The translations under genes and the position numbers were made by a program. Shown here in pieces: positions 1-7,393 of a stretch of 64,000 nt of DNA. The stretch spans positions 4,234,501-4,298,500 of the forward strand of contig NZ_CP119147.1 in the NCBI RefSeq assembly GCF_029167645.1, in the 5' to 3' direction. Under the pieces are notes generated by a model. The model was given only the letters and a program-made list of their open reading frames with translations. It did not search any database and had not been told where the DNA came from. The first letter of the stretch is position 1; each line of letters begins with the position of its first letter. The DNA is from Streptomyces sp. AM 2-1-1. GTDB lineage: Bacteria; Actinomycetota; Actinomycetes; Streptomycetales; Streptomycetaceae.

Positions 1-195
1 TCCGGCACCGCGCGGGTGGACCTCACGGTGACCTTCTGGGACTCCGCCGGCAACTCGGTCGACACCGGGACCCGGCAGGTCACCCTCGACGCCGACTCGC
101 CCCTCGACACGCAGGACTTCACGGTTCCGATGGCGCACCCGGCCACGGTCGACGAGGTGTACCGGTGCACCGCCGAAGCGGTCCTCGCCGGCTGA
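1..195 (+). CDS. C-terminal end of an unknown protein (5' truncated by window edge)
   Basis: An open frame runs from the first base to a TGA at 193-195 and encodes the last 64 residues of a protein. The fragment reads as a beta-rich domain with alternating hydrophobic and polar residues (VDLTVTFWDSAGNSVDTGTR near its start) and a short tail ending in EAVLAG. The pattern resembles the C-terminal beta-sandwich domains of secreted or lipoprotein actinobacterial proteins of the FxLYD or DUF4352 kind. The family is a guess, because the N-terminus and any signal peptide lie outside the window. Third codon positions are almost all G or C, supporting real coding. Two strong hairpins follow the stop. 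Confidence 0.6.
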   Translation, partial: SGTARVDLTVTFWDSAGNSVDTGTRQVTLDADSPLDTQDFTVPMAHPATVDEVYRCTAEAVLAG

Positions 196-218
196 CGATC
201 CGTACGGCCGCACGGATC

Positions 219-251
219 GGGGCCCGCCGCGACACCGTCGCGACGGGCCCC
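219..251. terminator. Hairpin terminator after the partial gene
   Basis: GGGGCCCG (219-226) pairs with CGGGCCCC (244-251), and the enclosed bases form a further CGCGAC/GTCGCG stem. It lies 24 nt after the stop of the partial plus-strand gene. There is no U-run, which is common for Streptomyces terminators. Confidence 0.55.
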
Positions 252-314
252 GAGCCCGTACCGGAACCCCCGTACCGGAACCCTCGCGGTGTGCCCGCCG
301 GCCGAGGACGCACG

Positions 315-353
315 ACGGCCGCGGTGGCTCCCCCTCCGCGCCACCGCGGCCGT
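315..353. terminator. Bidirectional hairpin between convergent genes
   Basis: A perfect 14-bp stem (315-328 with 340-353) has an 11-nt loop. It sits between the plus-strand partial gene and the minus-strand afsS-like gene that ends at 410, so it could terminate both. Confidence 0.6.
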
Positions 354-409
354 TCCCCCGTGCCCCGCGGCTCCCCCGAACCCCGGGCCCCCGTTGCGAA
401 AAAAGTCCG

Positions 410-598
410 TCAGGTGACGGGCTCCGACGTGGCGTGCATGTCGTCGGTCGTCGCCGTACCACCGGTGGCGTGCATGTCCAGCGGCTTCACCGTTCCCGAG
501 GCCGACGCGGAGAGCGTGGCCGGCTCCCCGGCGACCTCGGTGCCGGTGGCGTGCATGTCCTGCGTCGTGAGTCCGGAGTCCTTCTTGGCGTTTGCCAT
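410..598 (-). CDS. afsS: AfsS-like (sigma-like) small repeat protein
   Basis: This 62-residue acidic protein carries three copies of a TxxDMHAT[G/S] motif: TTQDMHATG (residues 11-19), PLDMHATG (39-46) and TTDDMHATS (50-58). Repeats, size and position directly downstream of an AfsR-type gene all match AfsS. In S. coelicolor AfsS is a 63-residue protein with TxxDNHMPx repeats, activated by AfsR, that stimulates antibiotic production. Here the repeat core is DMHAT instead of DNHMP, so it is a variant or relative. At DNA level the 14-mer GTGGCGTGCATGTC recurs at 429, 465 and 546. The ATG at 598 follows a GGGAG ribosome site. No membrane segment or enzyme motif is visible. The molecular mechanism of the family is not settled. 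Confidence 0.75.
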   Translation of the reverse strand: MANAKKDSGLTTQDMHATGTEVAGEPATLSASASGTVKPLDMHATGGTATTDDMHATSEPVT

Positions 599-745
599 GT
601 TCCGCTCCCTGCGATTCTTCGTGTTGAGTGGGCGAGACGCGTCCGGCTGCTCCCCCGAGACCGCCGGACACGCCTCGTCTGCGCCGCTTGCCCTGATGCC
701 GCGGCCCGCGGGTCACACCGTCCGCCCCCCGGCGCGACGGATCGA

Positions 746-787
746 CTGATAGGAAGAGTGCCGGGCCGCGATAAACGAATGATGAAC
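746..787 (-). promoter_or_regulatory. Candidate AfsR-dependent promoter of the afsS-like gene
   Basis: On the minus strand GTTCATC (787-781) and GTTTATC (776-770) form a direct repeat with an 11-bp period, the layout of PhoP/AfsR boxes. A possible -10, TATCAG, lies at 751-746, 18 nt after the second repeat. This places the repeats over the -35 region, as described for AfsR-activated afsS. The site begins 17 nt after the afsR-like stop codon. Confidence 0.55.
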
Positions 788-803
788 GACGACCGACGCC
801 GTG

Positions 804-3779
804 TCACGCGGGCATCACTGAGGCGAACCGGTCGAGCAGGGCGCGCACGTCGGCGGCCTCGGGGGAGCCCGACTCGTCGTAGACGGCGAGCGCCTCGCGC
901 CAGCAGACCCGCGCCCGGCCGAACTGGCCGATCCGGACCAGAGCCCGCCCGAGGACCGTCAGGACGTTGGCCTTCCGCCACTCGCCCCCGATCCCGCGCA
1001 GCGCGGTGAGCGACTGCTCGGCCTCGGCGGCGGCCTCCACCGCACGCCCGGCGGCGAGATCCACCTCCGCCAGACGGAACAGGGTCATCCCCACCCACAG
1101 CCGCTGCCGGCTCTCCCGGAACACCCGCAGGGCCTCCTGCAGACGGTCGGTGGCATCCGCGTACAACTCGCGCTGGGTGAGCGCCATGCCCAGGGCGTAA
1201 CGGCCGTTGGCGCTCCGCAGCGCGTGCCCCATGCCGTCGTAGATGTCGGTGCCCCGCTGCGCCAGCTCCACCGCGCTGGCGGTGCGGCCGGTCGCCAGAT
1301 GGATACGGCTGAGGTTGCACAGCGCGCTCGCCTCGCCCGGCCGGTCACCGATCAGCCGGAACGCATCGATGGCCTGCGAGAAGAACGTCTCACCATCGCT
1401 GTGACGGCTCTGGTAAAGGGCCATGATCCCGAGGGCGTTCGAGGCCCAGCAGCCCGGCAGCGGATCGAGGGCGGGCTCCACGAGCGCCATGATCCGCGTC
1501 GCCTCCTGCTCGGCCTGGTCGAAGCGCCCCGACGCGTGGTGCACGTCCGCGAGGGTGACCAGGGCACGCACCTCCGCCCGCCGGTCGCCGCACGCCCCCG
1601 CCGCCTCCAGCACCGCCAGCGCGGTCGCCTCGTACTGCTTCGCGTTGGCACCCGACTCGCCGAGGTCCAGCGCCGCCCAGAGCAGATCGACCGCGCGGCG
1701 CAGAGTGTCCGCACCGCAGGACTGGCGCACACAGGCGAGGATCGTGGCCGCCTCCGTGTACAGCCAGTCCAGGGCCGCCTGCCGGTCGGTGAAGACGAGC
1801 CCGGCCCGGCCGGCCGGCTCCAGATGGTCCACCAGGCGGTCGCCCGGCCGCTCCAGCGCGTACACGCTCGTGGCCGTCGCCAGGTAGAAGTCGATCAGCC
1901 GGGAGAGGGCCCGCGCCCGCTGCTCCGGGGGATGCTCGTCGCGCTCGGCGCACGCACGCGCGTAGAGCCGGACGAGATCGTGGTAGCGGTAGCGCCCCGG
2001 CGCCGCCGACTCCAGGAGCGAGGTGTCGACCAGCGACTCCAGGAGATCCTCGGCGACGTGGGGCTCCAGATCGAGGAGCGCCGCCGCAGCCGCGAGGGAG
2101 ATGTCGGGACCGTCCGCCAGACCCAGCAGACGGAACGCCCGGGCCTGGGCGGGCTCCAACTGGCCGTAACCCAGCTCGAACGTCGCCTTCACCGCCAGAT
2201 CGCCGGCCCGCAGTTCGTCCAGCCGGCTCCGCTCGTCGGCGAGCTTCGCCGCGAGGACCGACACCGTCCAGGTACGGCGCGAGGCCAGCCGCGAGGCGGC
2301 GATACGGATCGCCAGCGGCAGGAACCCGCAGGCCGCCACCACGTCCAGGGCCGCCTCCCGTTCGGCGCTCACCCGCTCCTCGCCGACGATCCGGGTGAAG
2401 AGCTGCAGCGCCTCCGCGGGAGACATCACGTCCAGGTCCACCAGGTGCGCGCCGACCAGGTCGATCATGCGCGCCCGGCTCGTCACCAGGGCCGCGCACC
2501 CGGCGGTGCCGGGCAGCAACGGCCGCACCTGCGCGGCGTCGTGGGCGTTGTCCAGCAGCACCAGGACCCGGCGGCCGTCGAGCACCGAACGGTAGAGCGC
2601 GGCACGCTCGTCGAGCGAGGGCGGAATCACCGACTCCGGCGTGCCCAGCGCCCGCAGGAACGCCCCCAGCACCGTCTCGGGTTCGGCGGCACGGCCCCCC
2701 GCACCCTGGAGGTTGACGTACAACTGCCCGTCCGGGAAGTGGTTCCGGGCCTGGTGGGCGACGTGCACGGCGAGCGTGGTCTTGCCGACGCCCCCGATGC
2801 CCGCCACCGCGGACACCGCCATCACCGACCCCTCGGCCGTCGCCAGCAGGTTCCCGAGCTCCCGTACGAAGGAGTCGCGGCCGGTGAAGTCCGGGACCGT
2901 GGCGGGCAGCTGGGCGGGACGCGGAGCCGTCGCCGGCACGGCCGCGGACCCGCCGACCGGACGCGCCAACTCGTCGTCGGCCCGCAGGATGCGCTGCTGG
3001 AGCTGGGAGAGCTCGGGGCACGGATCGACGCCCAACTCCTCGGCGAGGAGCCGCCGGGTGTCCGCGTACACCGCGAGCGCCTCGGACTGCCGGCCGCTGC
3101 GGTAGAGCGCCACCATCAGCAACTCCCGCAGCCGCTCCCGCAGAGGGTGCGCGGCGGTCAGCGCGGTGAGCTCGGCGACCGTGTCCGCGTGGTGGCCCAG
3201 CTCCAGGTCCAGGTCGAGCCGCGTCTCCGTCAGCTGGAGCCGCCACTCCTCCAGTCGGGTGCGCTGGTTCTCCGCGTACGGCCCCGGTACGGAGGCCAGC
3301 GTCTCGCCGTCCCAGTGGGCGAGAGCCGCGGCCACCAACTCCCGCGCCCGCGCCCGGTCACCGGAGCTCCGCGCCTTCTCGGCCGCGCTCACCGACTCCT
3401 GCGCGAGATGGACGTCGAGGGCGCGCGAACCCTCGTCGAGACGTATCGCGTACCCGCCGGACTCGCTGACCAGCACGTCCCTGCCGAGCGCCTTGCGGAG
3501 CCGGGAGGCGTACGTACGGATCGCCGCCAGGGCCTGCGGCGGTGACTCCTCCCCCCAGATGGCGTCGATCAGCTCGGAGGCGGTCGCGGTACGGCCGTCC
3601 CGGAGGAGCAGCGCCGCCAACAGAGCGCGCTGCTGAGGGGATCCGGAGGGGAGCGGGGTCCCGCCGAGCCGCACGCGCACGGGGCCGAGAACGGCGAAGC
3701 ACAGCTCGGCTCCGGGTACGGAGGGCTGCGCGGCGAGTTGTTCCGGAACGCGCACGCGTGGCCCGTCGTCGCCGTCCAT
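804..3779 (-). CDS. afsR: AfsR-like global regulator (SARP + NB-ARC + TPR)
   Basis: The protein has 991 residues, close to the 993 of S. coelicolor AfsR. From the N-terminus it has a winged-helix OmpR/SARP DNA-binding domain (about 28-115), a bacterial transcriptional activation domain (about 120-270) and an NB-ARC ATPase with Walker A GIGGVGKTT (327-335) and Walker B RVLVLLDNA (404-412). A long C-terminal TPR-type repeat region covers about 700-985. AfsR is a serine/threonine-kinase-controlled activator of secondary metabolism whose main target is afsS, and an afsS-like gene follows here. The start is the ATG at 3779, preceded by an AGGGGG ribosome site. Upstream in-frame starts would read through low-complexity repeat DNA and are less likely. 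No afsK-like kinase lies next to it; the kinase at 7394 is 3.6 kb away on the other strand. Confidence 0.9.
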   Translation of the reverse strand: MDGDDGPRVRVPEQLAAQPSVPGAELCFAVLGPVRVRLGGTPLPSGSPQQRALLAALLLRDGRTATASELIDAIWGEESPPQALAAIRTYASRLRKALGRDVLVSESGGYAIRLDEGSRALDVHLAQESVSAAEKARSSGDRARARELVAAALAHWDGETLASVPGPYAENQRTRLEEWRLQLTETRLDLDLELGHHADTVAELTALTAAHPLRERLRELLMVALYRSGRQSEALAVYADTRRLLAEELGVDPCPELSQLQQRILRADDELARPVGGSAAVPATAPRPAQLPATVPDFTGRDSFVRELGNLLATAEGSVMAVSAVAGIGGVGKTTLAVHVAHQARNHFPDGQLYVNLQGAGGRAAEPETVLGAFLRALGTPESVIPPSLDERAALYRSVLDGRRVLVLLDNAHDAAQVRPLLPGTAGCAALVTSRARMIDLVGAHLVDLDVMSPAEALQLFTRIVGEERVSAEREAALDVVAACGFLPLAIRIAASRLASRRTWTVSVLAAKLADERSRLDELRAGDLAVKATFELGYGQLEPAQARAFRLLGLADGPDISLAAAAALLDLEPHVAEDLLESLVDTSLLESAAPGRYRYHDLVRLYARACAERDEHPPEQRARALSRLIDFYLATATSVYALERPGDRLVDHLEPAGRAGLVFTDRQAALDWLYTEAATILACVRQSCGADTLRRAVDLLWAALDLGESGANAKQYEATALAVLEAAGACGDRRAEVRALVTLADVHHASGRFDQAEQEATRIMALVEPALDPLPGCWASNALGIMALYQSRHSDGETFFSQAIDAFRLIGDRPGEASALCNLSRIHLATGRTASAVELAQRGTDIYDGMGHALRSANGRYALGMALTQRELYADATDRLQEALRVFRESRQRLWVGMTLFRLAEVDLAAGRAVEAAAEAEQSLTALRGIGGEWRKANVLTVLGRALVRIGQFGRARVCWREALAVYDESGSPEAADVRALLDRFASVMPA

Positions 3780-3856
3780 TGATGCCCCCTGTCCTGCTTC
3801 GCCGCCCGGTCGTGCTGTGGTCACCGGCACCGGCACCGGCTCCGGGACGGAGGAGA

Positions 3857-3880
3857 GTACCCCGGTGTGGTTCGGGGTAC
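3857..3880. promoter_or_regulatory. Perfect palindrome overlapping the putative afsR-like promoter
   Basis: GTACCCCG-N8-CGGGGTAC is a perfect inverted repeat about 78 nt upstream of the afsR-like ATG. On the minus strand its downstream arm runs into TACTCT (3859-3854), a plausible -10. This arrangement suggests an operator, though it could also be a leader hairpin. Confidence 0.45.
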
Positions 3881-4062
3881 ATCCGGATCGCTCCGCACCG
3901 CTGATGCCGCTGTCGACAGTCTGCCTTGTCGCGGGCTGCCCCGTCAGCACTGCGTGATGCTCTGCACAAGGCTTCGACAACGTACGCGGAACCTTGCCCA
4001 GGAACGGGGCGGGCGGGGATCGGTGGCCGACGTTCGCCGGGGGGTGGCCGGTAGTCGGTGCT

Positions 4063-4115
4063 CGGTGGACCGGTGGACCGGTGGACCGGTGGACCGGTGG
4101 ACCGGTGGACCGGTG
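4063..4115. repeat. 8-bp tandem repeat (CGGTGGAC)6
   Basis: Six perfect copies of CGGTGGAC run from 4063 to 4110, followed by a partial CGGTG. It lies in the non-coding stretch between the afsR-like gene and the cold-shock gene, next to related CCGGTGTGG-type sequence up to about 4150. Confidence 0.9.
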
Positions 4116-4287
4116 TCGCCGGTGTGGCCGGTATGGCGGGTGTGGCCGGTCCGTCCGCGGCGGGTGCGCCGGGAGGGCCGCCGGCCCACGTGGTCTCTCG
4201 TGGTGACGCTCCGGGCCCGAGGTACGCGTCATGCGGCGGAGCGTCACACGGAGCCGTCGTTGAGCGGAGCCGTTGCCGTGCGGAGCC

Positions 4288-4353
4288 GTCGCCACGCCGG
4301 CCCGGTATCCACGCCACGACGGCTCCGTATCCACGCCACGCCGGCTCGGTATC
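4288..4353. repeat. Three imperfect 22-bp tandem units
   Basis: Units start at 4288, 4310 and 4332, share the core CCACG[A/C]CGGCTC and end in GTATC. They are non-coding and lie just before the terminator at 4385. The whole 3780-4384 stretch contains the afsR-like promoter region and these repeats but no convincing gene. Confidence 0.75.
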
Positions 4354-4384
4354 CACGGTCGTGCGGTGGCCGGTGCGGAAAGGC

Positions 4385-4426
4385 AGGAGCCCCGCCTTTT
4401 CGCCGAAGCGAAGGGACGGGGCTCCT
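4385..4426 (-). terminator. Terminator of the cold-shock gene
   Basis: AGGAGCCCCG (4385-4394) pairs with CGGGGCTCCT (4417-4426). The 22-nt loop can form a further short stem. It lies 40 nt downstream of the cold-shock stop codon on the minus strand. Confidence 0.7.
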
Positions 4427-4466
4427 TGGGTACTGCTTACCGGCCGCGATCGGCCGACCCGGGCAA

Positions 4467-4670
4467 CTAGGCCGGGGTGACGTTCTCAGCCTGCGGGCCC
4501 TTCGGACCCTGAGTGACGTCGAAGTTCACGACCTGGTTCTCCTCGAGAGAGCGGAACCCGGACGAGTTGATCGCGGAGTAGTGAACGAAGACATCCGGGC
4601 CGCCGCCGTCCTGGGCGATGAAGCCGAAGCCCTTTTCAGCGTTGAACCACTTGACGGTTCCGGTAGCCAT
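4467..4670 (-). CDS. Cold-shock protein (CspA/SC7.0 family)
   Basis: This 67-residue single cold-shock domain binds single-stranded RNA and DNA and is thought to melt structured mRNA. RNP1 (KGFGFI, 13-18) and RNP2 (VFVHY, 27-31) are intact, and the [16 protein letters not shown] opening is typical of the family. The ATG at 4670 follows a strong GGAGGG site. The gene stands alone, with an unusually structured leader: a terminator-like hairpin sits about 65 nt upstream of the start, and a strong terminator follows the gene. Streptomyces carry several such paralogues and I cannot assign which one this is. Confidence 0.95.
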   Translation of the reverse strand: MATGTVKWFNAEKGFGFIAQDGGGPDVFVHYSAINSSGFRSLEENQVVNFDVTQGPKGPQAENVTPA

Positions 4671-4734
4671 AAAGCCCTCCTTGGGCCAAAGGGTTGCCCT
4701 GCTCCAGAACCTGCAAAGAAGTCTGAAAACTACA

Positions 4735-4766
4735 AAAGCCTGCGGGTTACATGCTCCGCAGGCTTT
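4735..4766 (-). promoter_or_regulatory. Terminator-like hairpin in the cold-shock leader
   Basis: An 11-bp perfect stem (AAAGCCTGCGG with CCGCAGGCTTT) has a 10-nt loop. On the minus strand it is followed by a T-rich tract, TTTTGTAGTTTTC. It lies inside the probable 5' leader of the cold-shock mRNA, so it may attenuate or temperature-gate transcription. If the promoter is instead downstream of it, it would be a terminator for read-through. A possible -10 (TAGGCT, minus strand) lies at 4808-4803, upstream of the hairpin. Confidence 0.5.
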
Positions 4767-4808
4767 GTACTGCAAGGGAAACCAAACTGCAACTTGCGGG
4801 CGAGCCTA

Positions 4809-5285
4809 GCACGCACTCTCTGGGGAGCGGTAGAGGGAAAGATCACTTCACTCGAATGTTTGATTGGGCGATCCGATAGGTGACCAGCGCGTCGGGAGGC
4901 GGCTGCGGAGGGTGTGTGGCGCGGCCTGCCCGGAGGGGGCGCGGAAAGAGCGGTGGTGAGGGGCGTGAAGGGGGAGCGCGACGTGCCGTGAGGAGGGGAT
5001 GCGGCGCTTGGTGAGGTGAGGTGAGGTGAGGTGAGGTGGGGCGCGGGGGTGCGGCGGGGCAAGTGCGGGGGAGCGGTGGTGTTCCGGGGTACGGATCCGG
5101 GCCGCGGGGCCGACGGGGTGGTGCGGCCGGAGGGGCGCTGCCGGAGCGGTGCGGGCGGGGAGCGGTGCGGGCGCCGGTGGTCGCCGGCCCACGGAGTGGG
5201 GGCCCTGACGGGGCGCGCTGCGGGTGGGAGAGGACGACGACGCGGGGGCGGACGCCCCGGTGGTGCTGCTCCTGGGCTGCGGGTC
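4809..5285. other. Intergenic stretch with a (GTGAG)n microsatellite
   Basis: Between the cold-shock promoter area and mqnA I see no supported gene. It holds a perfect pentanucleotide repeat (GTGAG)5 at 5011-5035 and G-rich sequence on the plus strand. Open frames here have skewed Arg/Gly/Pro composition and look spurious. Confidence 0.6.
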
Positions 5286-5288
5286 TAG

Positions 5289-6176
<888 letters not shown>

Positions 6177-7393
6177 CCCCGCTGCCGGGCCGGACCCCGG
6201 CGGCCCTCCGGCCCGGACCCTGCGGCCCGCCAGCCCGGCCGGTCCGCCGGTCCGCCGGACCCGTGGGGTCCGCCCGGAGCGTGCGTCCCCCGGACCGGGC
6301 CCTCACCGCCCGGCCCGTCGGCCAGGGCGGTGCTCGCTTCCGGACGCCCGCTCGCCCGGCTGCCCTCCCGCGCCGGCCGTCCGTCCCGGACGGCCGGCGG
6401 ATGGCGGATGGCGGGCGCTGGGCGGCGGGGCAGGCGGCCAGGAGGGGTGGGCCCTGTGCCCGCGCCCACCTCGGCCGTCCGCGCCCCTGCTCCGGGTCGC
6501 GCCCCTGCGGGCCCGCATCGAGGGTGCCTCCAGAACTCCGGCGACTCCGTACCTTCCGTAGGTCCGGAGCCCGCTCGGCCCCGCCCTCGGTCTCTCCGTC
6601 CGGCCCTCCTGGCGGCCCGGTGCGCCGGTGATCCATTTCTCCTCCTTCAGGCCCTTCGCGCTCTTCGCACTCTCTCGGCTCTTTCTCTCGCTTGCCGACT
6701 TTCGCCTCTCTTCGCGGCTTTCTTCCGGAAAGCCCCCGTCGCCGACTGCCCCCGCTTCTCCGAGGCGGGAGTTCATGCGGCAAAGGCCGGTCGGGCGTCG
6801 CCCTATCCCATCGGGGCGACGTACTCCGAGGCGGCGCGCGGGGCGGCGCGGGATCGCGGGACGGAGGGCGGGGGAGATCGAACGGGCGGAAGGTCCGGGT
6901 GGCTGTTCCCGGTTCGGCGCGGGAATGGCCGGGGTGCGGTCGGGGCTTTCGGCGCGTAACCCACCGGTAAGCCGATTCCGCTCGACGCCGCTCTCCCCCT
7001 ATGGCCTTCGCTATCCCTCTCCTTTCCCGGATGAAGCGTGCGGGTCCTCGTCGCGGTGCGCCTCGTTCCCCGGCCTTCTCCTCCCGCTCATGTTTTATCC
7101 CCCTGTCGGCCGCCCCTTCGTTCGCTCCCCGGCGCGCGGGGCAGCGCCTGCCAGGGCTTTCCTCGTCGGGGAAGTCGGGATGCGGGGCGGGAGCGGCTTC
7201 CGGGACGTACCCGGCCGGGTGGCCGCCGCTGTGGCGGGCCACAACGGCGGAGAAAGTGGAATGGTGCATTCCGTTATCGCCCAGGGGCGCGCTCTTCCGC
7301 CCGGGACGACCGATGGAACCCTTTCCTGGGACCGGGTGACGGGCAGCCCTTACGCTTCGGTCCAGGTCCGGTCGCTTCACAGGGGGAGTCACC
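6177..7393. other. 1.2-kb non-coding stretch with strand-biased composition
   Basis: No open frame here looks real: all give Arg/Gly/Pro- or Ser-rich translations without family motifs. About 6640-6760 and 7000-7110 are strongly pyrimidine-rich on the plus strand and less GC-rich than the flanks. A short palindrome, GGAATG-GTG-CATTCC, lies at 7258-7272, and a possible -10 (TACGCT, 7351-7356) precedes the kinase gene. It may hold a small RNA, a long leader, or decayed coding sequence. Confidence 0.5.

Noticed and set aside
410..598. RiPP precursor peptide with repeated core
   Set aside because: The repeats and the position after an AfsR-type gene fit AfsS; no RiPP-modifying enzyme or transporter is nearby.
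1224..3545. A 773-codon plus-strand frame inside the afsR-like gene
   Set aside because: The opposite strand encodes clear SARP, NB-ARC and TPR domains with intact Walker motifs; the plus frame has no family features.
4063..4353. Possible CRISPR array
   Set aside because: Units are short and head-to-tail without unique spacers, and no cas gene is present.
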